Positions 24,816 through 32,488 are shown, counted from the stretch's first letter. The stretch: DNA of 64,000 nucleotides from Sulfurisoma sediminicola (GCF_003865015.1 NZ_BHVV01000003.1:310001-374000), one strand, 5' to 3'. The notes: generated by a model from the letters alone, not told the origin. Numbers and translations: made by a program.

Positions 24816-25646
24816 CTAGGCGACGGCGATTTCGCTAGCCGCTTCGCGCGGCGGCTGGTGGCCGGTAGCGGGCGCTGCCCGCTCCGGCAATGCGACGGGC
24901 TGCGTGCGAGGCGCGGCATGCTGGATCAGTTCCATGCGGCCGTCGAAGTGCTCGACGATGGCGGTGCAGCTGTCGACCCAGTCGCCGCAGTTGATGTAGG
25001 TGATGCCGGCGTCGTGGCGGATGGTGGCGCTGTGGATGTGGCCGCAGATCACGCCGTCGACGCCGCGCTCGCGGGCAGCGTGGATCACCGAGTCCTCGAA
25101 ATCGAAGATGAAGCTGACGGCGGTCTTCACCTTGCGCTTGGCGTAGCCGGCGAGCGACCAGTAGCCGGGCCGGTTGAGGCGGCGACGCAGCCACGAAAGC
25201 CAGGCATTGATCCGCACCAGGCCGTTGTAGCCGATGTCGCCGAGCACGGCGAGCCAGCGGTGATAGCGCGTCACCTGGTCGAACTCGTCGCCGTGGATCA
25301 GCAGGTAGCGCTTGCCGTCGGAGGCGGTGTGGATGTATTCGCGCACCACCGTGATGTCGCCGAAGGCGGTGTCGTCGTACTCGCGCAGCGCCTCGTCGTG
25401 GTTGCCCGGAATCAGGAAGATCTTCTCGCCGTGACGGGCGCGGCGCAGCAGCTTCTGCACCACGGTGTTCTGGGCGGCGGTCCAGTGGATGCCGCGGCTC
25501 ATGGCCCAGAAATCGACGATGTCGCCGACCAGGAAGATGTATTCGGCCTCATGCTCGCGCAGGAAGTCGAGCAGTCGCTCGGCCTGGCAGCCGCGCGTGC
25601 CGAGATGGATGTCGGAAAGGAATATCGCGCGAACGCGGGTACTCAT
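24816..25646 (-). CDS. calcineurin-like phosphoesterase, PlcP-like phospholipase C
   Basis: This 276-residue metallophosphoesterase has all metal ligands: SDIHLG (Asp12, His14), GDIVD (Asp42), GNHDE (Asn82, His83), LLIHGDE and CGHIHSA. Automated pipelines usually call this family UDP-2,3-diacylglucosamine diphosphatase (LpxH-like), but the features SDIHLGTRGCQAERLLDFL, YWSLAGYAKRKVK and YINCGDWVDSCTAIVEH match my memory of PlcP, the rhizobial enzyme that cleaves phosphatidylethanolamine/choline to diacylglycerol during phosphate starvation. The PAP2 and GT4 genes overlap it upstream, which would use or modify diacylglycerol. The ATG overlaps the PAP2 stop. The Pro/Ala-rich C-terminus is variable. 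Confidence 0.75.
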   Translation of the reverse strand: MSTRVRAIFLSDIHLGTRGCQAERLLDFLREHEAEYIFLVGDIVDFWAMSRGIHWTAAQNTVVQKLLRRARHGEKIFLIPGNHDEALREYDDTAFGDITVVREYIHTASDGKRYLLIHGDEFDQVTRYHRWLAVLGDIGYNGLVRINAWLSWLRRRLNRPGYWSLAGYAKRKVKTAVSFIFDFEDSVIHAARERGVDGVICGHIHSATIRHDAGITYINCGDWVDSCTAIVEHFDGRMELIQHAAPRTQPVALPERAAPATGHQPPREAASEIAVA

Positions 25647-26182
25647 GTCGGGAATACCCCCAGTACCAGTTGCGCCACGCCGGCGCCGATCAACGCGCCG
25701 GCCAGCACGTCGCTCGGATAGTGCAGGCCGAGCACCGGGCGGGACAAGGCCACCAGCGCGGCGAAGGGGTAGAGCAGGGAGGCCAGTCCGGGGAAGCCGG
25801 CGACGGCGACGAGGCTGAAGGACACCGCGTGCAGCGTGTGGCCGGAGGGGAAGCTGAAGCGGTCGAGCGCCGGGGCGGCCGCGGCCACCGCGGCATAGAC
25901 CTGGCAGGGGCGCGGCCGCGAGGTCTTGTGCTTGAGCCAACGGTAGAGAAGCAGGCCGACGAGGCCGGCCAGCGCCATGCGGCCGACCACGGGCCAGGCG
26001 GCGCTGCCGTGGATGGACGGCAGAAGCACCATCAGCAGATACCAGAAGCCGCCGTTGCCGAGGCGGCTGACGACACGGAAGATGGCGCGCCAGAAAGGGA
26101 AATGGCTGAGGCGATTGCAGCGCAGGCAGAGCGCGAGGTCGAGATGTTCAATCCGGCGCAACGGCGATGATCCTGTCGGCAT
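25643..26182 (-). CDS. PAP2-family membrane phosphatase
   Basis: This 179-residue polytopic protein has the three acid-phosphatase motifs of the PAP2 superfamily: KHKTSRPRP, FPSGHT and SRPVLGLHYPSD. It would dephosphorylate a lipid phosphate such as phosphatidate or undecaprenyl diphosphate at the membrane. The ATG at 26182 is preceded by GGAGG and lies within the 3' end of the glycosyltransferase gene (35-base overlap); it overlaps the next gene by four bases. The three genes form a tight operon, consistent with making diacylglycerol for glycolipid synthesis. Confidence 0.85.
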   Translation of the reverse strand: MPTGSSPLRRIEHLDLALCLRCNRLSHFPFWRAIFRVVSRLGNGGFWYLLMVLLPSIHGSAAWPVVGRMALAGLVGLLLYRWLKHKTSRPRPCQVYAAVAAAAPALDRFSFPSGHTLHAVSFSLVAVAGFPGLASLLYPFAALVALSRPVLGLHYPSDVLAGALIGAGVAQLVLGVFPT

Positions 26183-27326
26183 ATTGCCTCCGCTGCTGCA
26201 TTTGCACCAGGTCTTCGAGGACGCCGGCGAAGGCGTCGTGAATCGCGTCCCAGCCGAGGCGGGCGACGCGCGCCGAGGCACGCAGGCGCAGGCGGGCGAG
26301 CAGGCCGGGGTCGGCCGCCAGCGCAGCGGCGGCCTCGATGAAACCATGCTCGTCGCCGGGTGACGCGAGCAGGCCGTCGATGCCGTCGTCGACCAGCTCG
26401 CCGGCGGCGGCGGTCGCAAAGGCTACGACACCGAGGCCGCTGGCCAGCGCCTCGAGCGTCACGTTGCCGAAGGTCTCGGTCAGGCTGGGCAGCAGGAAGA
26501 TGTCGGCCGAGGCGTAGTGCGTGGCGAGATCCTCGCCGTGGCGCATGCCGGCGAAGATGTGTTCGGGGTGGCGTGCCGCCAGCGCCGACTTTTGCGGGCC
26601 GTCGCCGACGAAGACCATGCGGGCGTTCGGGCAGCCGCAACGCAAGCCCTCGAAGGCGGCGATGGCGAGATCGAGATTCTTTTCGGCAGCCATCCGGCCG
26701 ACGGTGGTGACGACCAGCGTGTCCTCCTCCGCGCCCCATCGCCTGCGCAAGTCTTCGCAACGGCGCTGCGGATTGAACAGCCGGGTATCCACTCCGCGTG
26801 CCATCACCATGAGATTGCGGAAGCCGGCGCCGGCAAGGCGCTGGGCCAGCCCCTGGGTCGGCACCAGCGTGACCAGGCTGCGGTTGTGGAACTGGCGCAG
26901 GTAGCGTTCGATGCTGCCGTGCATCCAGCCGATGCCGTAGTGGCCGCTGTAGGCGTCGAAATTGGTGTGGAAGCTGGTGCTGACCGGCAGCTCCAGCCGC
27001 CGTGCGGCCGCCAGCGCCGACCAGCCGAGCGGCCCCTCGGTGGCGACATGGACGATATCCGGGCGCTGCTCGCGCCAGGTCTTGAGCAGCGCACCCCGGG
27101 CCGGCAGGCCGAAGCGCAGGCCGGGATAGCGCGGCAGCGGCAGGCTGCCGACCAGCGACTCGCGGAAATCGGCTGCCGTCGCCGCTTGTTCATGCCGATG
27201 CTGGCGCGGCCTCACCAGGTGGAGGGCGTGGCCGCGGCGGCGCAGGCCGTCGGCGAGCCGCCCCAGCGTCATGGCGACGCCGTTGATCTCCGGCGGGTAG
27301 GTTTCGGTGACGAGGGCGACGCGCAT
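26148..27326 (-). CDS. GT4-family glycosyltransferase (GT-B), possible glycolipid synthase
   Basis: This 392-residue glycosyltransferase has two Rossmann-like domains. The N-terminal TETYPPEINGVAMTLGRLADGL and C-terminal GRMAAEKNLDLAIAAF and TETFGNVTLEALASG (the EX7E motif) are typical of family GT4. Members of this group transfer sugars from nucleotide donors to lipids, including alpha-mannosyl or glucuronosyl diacylglycerol. It heads the GT4-PAP2-phosphoesterase operon. A lipid acceptor is inferred from these neighbours, not from sequence motifs. Confidence 0.82.
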   Translation of the reverse strand: MRVALVTETYPPEINGVAMTLGRLADGLRRRGHALHLVRPRQHRHEQAATAADFRESLVGSLPLPRYPGLRFGLPARGALLKTWREQRPDIVHVATEGPLGWSALAAARRLELPVSTSFHTNFDAYSGHYGIGWMHGSIERYLRQFHNRSLVTLVPTQGLAQRLAGAGFRNLMVMARGVDTRLFNPQRRCEDLRRRWGAEEDTLVVTTVGRMAAEKNLDLAIAAFEGLRCGCPNARMVFVGDGPQKSALAARHPEHIFAGMRHGEDLATHYASADIFLLPSLTETFGNVTLEALASGLGVVAFATAAAGELVDDGIDGLLASPGDEHGFIEAAAALAADPGLLARLRLRASARVARLGWDAIHDAFAGVLEDLVQMQQRRQYADRIIAVAPD

Positions 27327-27350
27327 GATCGCGCATGCTGCGGGGGCCGT

Positions 27351-27367
27351 GCGACGGCGTGATGACG
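27351..27367 (-). promoter_or_regulatory. weak PHO-box-like site before GT4 operon
   Basis: On the minus strand CGTCAT and CGTCGC lie 11 bases apart, 25 bases before the glycosyltransferase ATG. The spacing equals that of PhoB half-sites (TGTCAT), but the match is poor and easy to find by chance in GC-rich DNA. Confidence 0.2.
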
Positions 27368-27384
27368 CCCAGGTTGCAGCGGGA

Positions 27385-28128
27385 TTACGGTTCGTCCATC
27401 CCCGCGCCGATGGCGTGGGCGATGGCGCGGTGGGCGTGGGCGGCGAGGTGGCGGCGGTCGGCGACGAGCGGCGGCAATGGTGTCAGCACCTCGATCTGCG
27501 CCGCCAGACCCTCGGCCGTGGCGATCGCGCGCAGGCACTGCCACAGCGTGATGGCGTCGATATAGGCCGGCGCGTCGTTGCGGCGACCGTTGCGACTGGT
27601 ATAGCGCAGCGCCAACGGCGTGACCGGGGCGCCGGCATCGATCGCGGCCTGGAATAACGCGCCATGGAAGGGCAGCACGCGGTCGCCGCGCGTCGTCGTG
27701 CCCTCGGGGAACACGGCTACGCGCCGGCCGTCGCGCAGTCGTTCGACGATCCGGCCGCGGGCGTGCTGCGCGGCGGCGCGGCTGCCGCGTTCGAGAAAGA
27801 TGGTGTCGGTACGTGCGGCGAGCCAGCCGATCAGCGGCCAGCGGCGCACGTCGTCCTTGGAGACGAAGGCGACCGGCTTCACCGCGTTGATGACGAAGAT
27901 GTCGAGAAAGGAAATGTGATTGGCGACGAGCAGCCCCTGCGGATCGCCGCCGACCGCGCGCAGTTCGACGCCAAGGCAACGCAAGAGGCGGGCCGACCAG
28001 CGCCGCTTGAGCTTGAGCCGGTGCGCCGGAGCGATGCGGGGAAAGACCAGGGCGACGATGGCGAGGCCCAGGGCCAGGTGCAGGCCGAGGCCGGCCAGGC
28101 GCGCCGCGGCGCGCAAGGCGATCAGCAT
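27385..28128 (-). CDS. PlsC/OlsA-like 1-acyl-glycerol/lyso-lipid acyltransferase
   Basis: This 247-residue membrane-bound acyltransferase has an N-terminal hydrophobic segment (about 8-30), the catalytic NHISFLD (His71-X4-Asp76), FLERGSR and the FPEGTTTRGD substrate motif (140-149). PlsC enzymes make phosphatidate; OlsA relatives acylate lyso-ornithine lipid. The presence of olsB 5 kb downstream on the same strand makes OlsA plausible, but sequence alone cannot separate the two. It overlaps the CYTH gene by seven bases, forming an operon with the CYTH-CHAD gene. Confidence 0.82.
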   Translation of the reverse strand: MLIALRAAARLAGLGLHLALGLAIVALVFPRIAPAHRLKLKRRWSARLLRCLGVELRAVGGDPQGLLVANHISFLDIFVINAVKPVAFVSKDDVRRWPLIGWLAARTDTIFLERGSRAAAQHARGRIVERLRDGRRVAVFPEGTTTRGDRVLPFHGALFQAAIDAGAPVTPLALRYTSRNGRRNDAPAYIDAITLWQCLRAIATAEGLAAQIEVLTPLPPLVADRRHLAAHAHRAIAHAIGAGMDEP

Positions 28129-28610
28129 GCGGCGGCGGGGGGCAGGTAGGCGGGGAAGGGCGGCGTCGCGGCGACGGCCAGCGCGCTGTTGGCGTAGCGC
28201 GGATCGTGGCTCACTTCCTCGCCCAGCCAGTCGGGCCGCTCAAATGCCTGCTCGGCATGGTCGAGCTCGATTTCGGCGAGGACGAGGCCGGCGAGATGCC
28301 CCTCGAAGACGTCGACCTCGATGGTGTGAATGCCGTTGGGGATGCGATAGCGCGTCTTCTGCACGACGCGGCCGCCGCAGTGCCGTTCGATCAGTTCGCG
28401 CGCCACGCGCAGGTCGATCGGGAACTCGTATTCGTCGCGCTCGATGCCGCCCTTGCTCTTCAGCGTGAGAAATGCCTCGGCTTCCTTGATGCGCACACGC
28501 ACCGTCATCGGCTCCGCGGCGACGTAGCCCTGCACGATGCGCGCACCCAGGCGCCCCTCGATGGCGCCGAGGTCGCGGACGAGGAACTTGCGTTCGATCT
28601 CCTTGGCCAT
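28122..28610 (-). CDS. CYTH-domain triphosphatase (TTM family)
   Basis: This 162-residue soluble protein begins with MAKEIERKFLV, holding the canonical ExExK metal motif (EIERK, residues 4-8) of triphosphate tunnel enzymes. Further strands carry VRVRIKEAEAFLTLKSKG, DEYEFPI, KTRYRIP, IEVDVFEG and LAEIELD, which supply the Arg, Lys and Glu of the tunnel. Such proteins hydrolyse inorganic tripolyphosphate or nucleotide triphosphates. The start at 28610 was chosen over an earlier in-frame ATG because it yields the family N-terminus. It is seven bases from the CYTH-CHAD gene, so phosphate chemistry is likely shared. Confidence 0.85.
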   Translation of the reverse strand: MAKEIERKFLVRDLGAIEGRLGARIVQGYVAAEPMTVRVRIKEAEAFLTLKSKGGIERDEYEFPIDLRVARELIERHCGGRVVQKTRYRIPNGIHTIEVDVFEGHLAGLVLAEIELDHAEQAFERPDWLGEEVSHDPRYANSALAVAATPPFPAYLPPAAAC

Positions 28611-28617
28611 GATGGGA

Positions 28618-30165
28618 CTACTTGAGCTTGGGCAGGCGCAGCTTGCGCACGATATCGAGCTGATCGGGCACCGCACCGAGCAGGGCGGCATGACGCGGGC
28701 CGTGCCAGCCGCCGATCAGGGCCACCGCCTCGCGCAGGTTGGGATCGGCGCCGGCGCTGGCCATCAGCACCGCGCCGGCGCTGGCGAGGTCGTTGAGCTG
28801 GCCGAGCTTGTCCTGCAGGGCCGCCAGCTGCTTCGCCGCCGTGACGAAGGAGCGCTTGGGCATCAGCGGACCGAAGAATTCGAGTGCGTAGCGCAGGCGC
28901 TTGATGGCGATGCGCAAGGCATGGAGCGAAGAGGGCTCGTCGATGCGGGCGAGCTCGGCCAGGTGATGGGTGCGTCGCTGCAGCTTGCGCAAGCGATGCC
29001 GGGCGAATTCGAGCAGCGTGAGCGGCGCGGCCGCCGCCGTGCCGTCGGCGGTCGGCGAGGCCTGTGCGATTGACGGCGCGGCCAACGCCTTGCCCTGCAG
29101 CAGCGAGGAAGCCCGCAGCAGCAGCCGGCCGTAATCCGGCCGCGCCAGGAAGGCGACCGTTTCGGCGCGAGTCGCGTAGAGCCTGTCGGTCAGGATGCCG
29201 GCCAGAGCCGAGATGCGCGGGTCGTCGGCCAGCGCTGCATTGACCGGCCCGACGATTTCGGCCAGCAGCACGTCGAGGTCGCGGGTGCGGCCGAGCGTGG
29301 CCATCAGTTCGCGCAGGGGCGGCACCATCTGCTCGGCGAAATCCGGCGGCAGCACCGGTGCGAACATGCGCATCGCGGCGCGCAGGCGCCGCGTCGCCAC
29401 GCGCATCTGATGGATGTATTCCGGATCGTCGCCGATCAGGGCGCCGGCATGATTCTCCTGCAGATGCGTCAGGCAGTTCAGCGCGATGGCGCGGAAGGCC
29501 GTCAGTGGGTGGTCGGCGGCTTCGATCGCGACCTCGGTGGCGCGCGCCGGGGTAGGGCGGATGTCGCCGGCGAGGCGGTAGCCGCGCTCGGGTTTCGAGA
29601 CCAGTTCCGGGGTCAAGGGCACGCGTGCGGCCAGCTCGAAGGCGATCTGGTAGAGCTGTGTCGGCGTGCCCTTGACCAGTTCGATCTCGATCTCGGAAAT
29701 CGGCGCACGCCGGCCATTGGCGGCGATCCAGCCGCGGTCGAGCATCACCAGCACCGTGCTGGCCGGCGTCGGATGCAGTTGCCAGATCACCCGGCGGAAG
29801 CTGGTTTCGAACAGGGAGGTCAGGCCCTGCGCCACCCTGGGCTTCTCGAAAAGCCGACGCACCGATTCTTCATCGATGCCCGCGAAGTCGAAGCCATTGG
29901 CGTAGGAGGCTTCCCACTCCGGCCGCGTCGTCAGCCCGACATTCGAATCCGGATTGTGCTTGACGGTCTGCACCCAGCCGCTGCCGCGCTTGCGCAGGCG
30001 CAGCGTGACGGCATGCCTGTGCAGGTCGAGGCGGCGCGTGTCGTAGTAGATGCTGACGAGCGCCTCGCTGCGGCGGCTCGAGGCGCGGCGCAGCAGGGGG
30101 TGACGCATGAACAGCGCGTGGGCCGACTCGGGCAGGCCGAGTTTCAGGGCGATCTGGGTGGGCAT
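28618..30165 (-). CDS. CYTH-CHAD protein with degenerate metal motif
   Basis: This 515-residue protein has an N-terminal CYTH domain (about 1-200) and a C-terminal CHAD domain (about 215-510) rich in conserved His, Arg and Lys (DPEYIHQMRVATRRLRAAMR, LHALRIAIKRLRYALEFFG). CHAD helices bind polyphosphate. The CYTH ExExK motif at the very start reads QIALK (4-8): both acidic metal ligands are lost, although EIEIELVKG and the basic strand residues are kept. It may bind polyphosphate without hydrolysing triphosphate. It is the first gene of the operon with the intact CYTH enzyme. The layout resembles YgiF of E. coli with an added partner. Confidence 0.88.
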   Translation of the reverse strand: MPTQIALKLGLPESAHALFMRHPLLRRASSRRSEALVSIYYDTRRLDLHRHAVTLRLRKRGSGWVQTVKHNPDSNVGLTTRPEWEASYANGFDFAGIDEESVRRLFEKPRVAQGLTSLFETSFRRVIWQLHPTPASTVLVMLDRGWIAANGRRAPISEIEIELVKGTPTQLYQIAFELAARVPLTPELVSKPERGYRLAGDIRPTPARATEVAIEAADHPLTAFRAIALNCLTHLQENHAGALIGDDPEYIHQMRVATRRLRAAMRMFAPVLPPDFAEQMVPPLRELMATLGRTRDLDVLLAEIVGPVNAALADDPRISALAGILTDRLYATRAETVAFLARPDYGRLLLRASSLLQGKALAAPSIAQASPTADGTAAAAPLTLLEFARHRLRKLQRRTHHLAELARIDEPSSLHALRIAIKRLRYALEFFGPLMPKRSFVTAAKQLAALQDKLGQLNDLASAGAVLMASAGADPNLREAVALIGGWHGPRHAALLGAVPDQLDIVRKLRLPKLK

Positions 30166-30304
30166 GGGGCGATTCTACGTCGCCGCTGCCCGATTAATTA
30201 TTACAGCGCAGGGCATCATGACATGCCCGTATGGCCGGGACGGGGGCGACGATGAACGCTACAATGATGCAATGCACCAATCAATTGCCTGAAGCTGCCC
30301 GACC

Positions 30305-31252
30305 ATGGATGAAAAGTGGAAGGACGATGTCTATCGCAAGCGCGCGGAACTGGCGCAGCGCCTGCACGAGCCGATGGCGCGGCTGGCGGCGCTCTGCGCC
30401 GGGAACTGGGGTGGCCGCGCGCAACTCAACGATGTGCTGGCGGCGGGTTTCGACGCCATTCCGCATGCGACCTATCTCTACGTGCTCGACGACAAGAGCG
30501 TGCAGGTCAGCGACAACGTCGGTGCGGGCCGCGTCGCGCTCGGCTATTTCGATCGCGACCGCTCGCAGCGGCCCTACATGCGGGAGCCGGTGCCGGCGTG
30601 GGGATTCCTGCTGTCGGACGCCTATGTCAGCCTGTCGGGACGGCCGTCGCTGACCGCGCTGCACGTGGTGCGCGACGGCGACGCCCTGCGGGGCTATCTC
30701 GGTGCCGACTTCGACCTGCGCGATCTGCCCGCCGCCCCTGCCGCCGCGCCGGAGGAGCACAGCGATTGGCGGCAGATCAAGGGCGATCCCTCGATCCGCG
30801 GCACGGTGTTCCTGCAGAAGCGCGTCGAGAGCCCGATGGACCGCCACATCGGGCAGGCGATGTCGATACTCGAGGAACTGATCACCGAGCGCGGCATGTT
30901 CCAGGTGGTCATCCATTTCTCCAGCAGCCGCGCCACGGGCTGGTTCGTCGACGATCCCTTCCGCTACCGCATCATCGACCACGAGGCGCTGGCCGACCCC
31001 GATGTCTGCATGCTTTACCCGCCGCAGCCGTGGCCCGCCGACGCGGCCATGCGGCCCGAGGCCGTGAAGCCCATCCTCGACGCCATGCGCGAACTGCGCA
31101 TCACCGACCAGAACATCTACCTGCGCTCGGCCTCGATCAACATCTTCAACGGCATGGTCAGCCTGACCTTCTCCTGCGACGGCTCGCACTACGTGGCCTG
31201 GGACCAGTTTCTCGACCGTCAGGGCGATTTCTGGTCGGCCATCGGCGGGTGA
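30305..31252 (+). CDS. PDC/Cache-like sensory-fold protein, soluble, unknown role
   Basis: This 315-residue protein has no signal peptide or membrane helix. Its first 140 residues have the pattern of a PDC/Cache domain (HATYLYVLDDKSVQVSDNVG, GYFDRDRSQRPYM, FLLSDAYVSLSGRPSLTALHVV, then GYLGADFDLRDLP), usually seen in extracytoplasmic parts of sensors. No output domain follows; the second half has PRFRYRI-like and acidic patches but no known motif. It may be a stand-alone ligand-binding protein. No obvious operon partner. Confidence 0.6.
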   Translation: MDEKWKDDVYRKRAELAQRLHEPMARLAALCAGNWGGRAQLNDVLAAGFDAIPHATYLYVLDDKSVQVSDNVGAGRVALGYFDRDRSQRPYMREPVPAWGFLLSDAYVSLSGRPSLTALHVVRDGDALRGYLGADFDLRDLPAAPAAAPEEHSDWRQIKGDPSIRGTVFLQKRVESPMDRHIGQAMSILEELITERGMFQVVIHFSSSRATGWFVDDPFRYRIIDHEALADPDVCMLYPPQPWPADAAMRPEAVKPILDAMRELRITDQNIYLRSASINIFNGMVSLTFSCDGSHYVAWDQFLDRQGDFWSAIGG

Positions 31253-31698
31253 AGAAGTACGCATTCTTCTCGTTCCGTAACTCGGAATGGGCTGTGGATT
31301 CCACGCAGACGGGTGTGTCTGTAACCAGCCATAACCGGTCAGTGGAGATTATTCTCCATTGCCGACGTTCAGGTGGAGTATTGTTCTAAAGTAGTCATTG
31401 ACCCGAAGGTAGTCGATGGCGCCGGGTGGTTCGACCTGCTTGTTCTCTTCGGAATTCCGATCGACGATCCCGAGATGCAACGGTAGAGTTAGCTTCGTGG
31501 TTACCGCAATCAGAAGAGATGCCTGGCTCCGATGTGCTGTGACAAAAGCCTATCAATTGCATATGCTGTCAACCTGCCAGTACGCGAGCATAGTGGGGCT
31601 CAATGGTGCTTCACGCGGCTACGCTGGACCGTAGGCTTCTACTGCCCCTATGGGGTGTTCCAGCCACTTTTTGTGCAGCAAATTACAGGTTGGAGAAT
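31253..31698. other. 446-base intergenic stretch, less GC-rich, no supported gene
   Basis: The stretch between the PDC-like gene and the repeat-rich gene is visibly richer in A and T than its surroundings and contains stop codons in all frames; short frames here lack family features. Just after the PDC gene there are two small inverted repeats (GAAGAA/TTCTTC and TTCCG/CGGAA near 31253-31290) that could end transcription. A possible promoter (31539-31567) precedes the next gene. The composition suggests decayed or foreign DNA, but I could not identify its origin. Confidence 0.5.
31539..31567 (+). promoter_or_regulatory. possible sigma-70 promoter of repeat-rich secreted protein
   Basis: GTGACA (31539-31544, five of six to TTGACA) and TATGCT (31562-31567) are spaced by 17 bases, about 130 bases before the start codon. 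The local drop in GC makes such matches likelier by chance. Confidence 0.35.
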
Positions 31699-32070
31699 AT
31701 GATGAACCGACTTATTGCATGTGGATTGCTCAGCTTCGCATTTGCCGTCCCGTCAGCGAACGCGGTCGTTTATTGCAAGAGCGTGGGCGTACCGAAGGGC
31801 TGTGTTGCTCGCCCGGCAGCGACCCCCGGTGTGGGCGCTCCCGGCGTGGGTGTGGCACCCGGCGTGGGCGTTGGCGCTCCGGGTGCTGGCGTCAGGGACC
31901 CTGGCATCAACCAGCCAGGTGCCGCTGGCAACGTCGGTGCCCCGCGTGCTGGGGTGGGCGCCCCCGGTGCAGGTGTCGTCGACCCCGGCATCAATCAGCC
32001 GGGTGCCGCGGGGAATGTCGGCGTACCCGGCAACCGTGGCGGTCCGGTCAACCGCGTCGGTCCCCGCTGA
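31699..32070 (+). CDS. secreted Gly/Pro/Val-rich repeat protein
   Basis: This is a 123-residue protein (start ATG 31699, or 31702 by Shine-Dalgarno spacing to GGAG at 31692). A Sec signal peptide ends at about residue 22 (ANA), followed by VVYCKSVGVPKGCVARP with two Cys. The rest is a low-complexity repeat of GVGAPG-type units and two copies of GAPGAGV(R/V)DPGINQPGAAGN. The pattern resembles elastin or collagen-like sequences. It likely forms an extended extracellular polypeptide. Function unknown; no partner gene is apparent. Confidence 0.7.
   Translation: MMNRLIACGLLSFAFAVPSANAVVYCKSVGVPKGCVARPAATPGVGAPGVGVAPGVGVGAPGAGVRDPGINQPGAAGNVGAPRAGVGAPGAGVVDPGINQPGAAGNVGVPGNRGGPVNRVGPR
31780..32040 (+). 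repeat. in-gene repeats coding GVGAPG and DPGINQPGAAGN units
   Basis: Two long copies of about 84 bases (around 31880-31955 and 31965-32030) differ mainly at synonymous positions, and shorter GTGGGC-type units lie between. Synonymous drift suggests the amino-acid repeat is kept by selection and the copies are not fresh duplications. Confidence 0.7.
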
Positions 32071-32162
32071 TTCATCGGGAAGCGCCATCAGGGCCGGCTC
32101 GCTGGCCGCCGGGGGGGGCCGACTCTTGAATTTCCCGAGGTGCGGACCCGGGCGTCCCGGGG

Positions 32163-32421
32163 TCAGGACTTCTTGATGATCAACGACCCCTTCACGGCTT
32201 CCATCACGTAGGAGACTGGCAGGTCGTTTTCGAGCAGGGTCGCCATAGTGCGCAGGTATTTGCGGATGTGGCGGAAGAACTTCTTGTAGCCGGCGCAGAG
32301 GTAATGTAGCCCGGGCACCGTGCGGCGAGGTGGGAAAACGGTGCTTCGGGCAGCCGCCCCAGCAGGCGTTCAGCACGTCGCATTCCCAGCACCAGCGCGG
32401 CAGCGTCGTGATCGAGTGGGC
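32163..32421 (-). pseudogene. C-terminal fragment of anaerobic sulfatase-maturating enzyme (anSME), frameshifted
   Basis: On the minus strand one frame reads CWECDVLNACWGGCPKHRF, the C-x2-C-x5-C-x3-C cluster of the SPASM domain of radical-SAM anSME proteins. Near 32316 the frame shifts (equivalent to loss of two bases), and the next frame continues GLHYLCAGYKKFFRHI and then to a TGA at 32163-32165 with VSYVMEAVKGSLIIKKS, as in the C-terminus of that family. The radical-SAM domain and first 300 or so residues are absent. It ends near the divergent ppiC gene. This is a gene relic; the live enzyme would install formylglycine in sulfatases. No sulfatase is left in the window. Confidence 0.8.
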
Positions 32422-32488
32422 CGGCGGCGGGCGCGTCCTCAAGTTTCCGGGTTGAGCGGTGGCGGTCACCGCTAGAATGCGTTGACCG

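Noticed and set aside
31260-31400. Insertion-sequence end
   Set aside because: The text resembles terminal repeats of some transposons only loosely, and no transposase frame or matching inverted end is present.
31416-31634. 72-residue frame in the intergenic patch
   Set aside because: No family resemblance, no ribosome site, odd composition.
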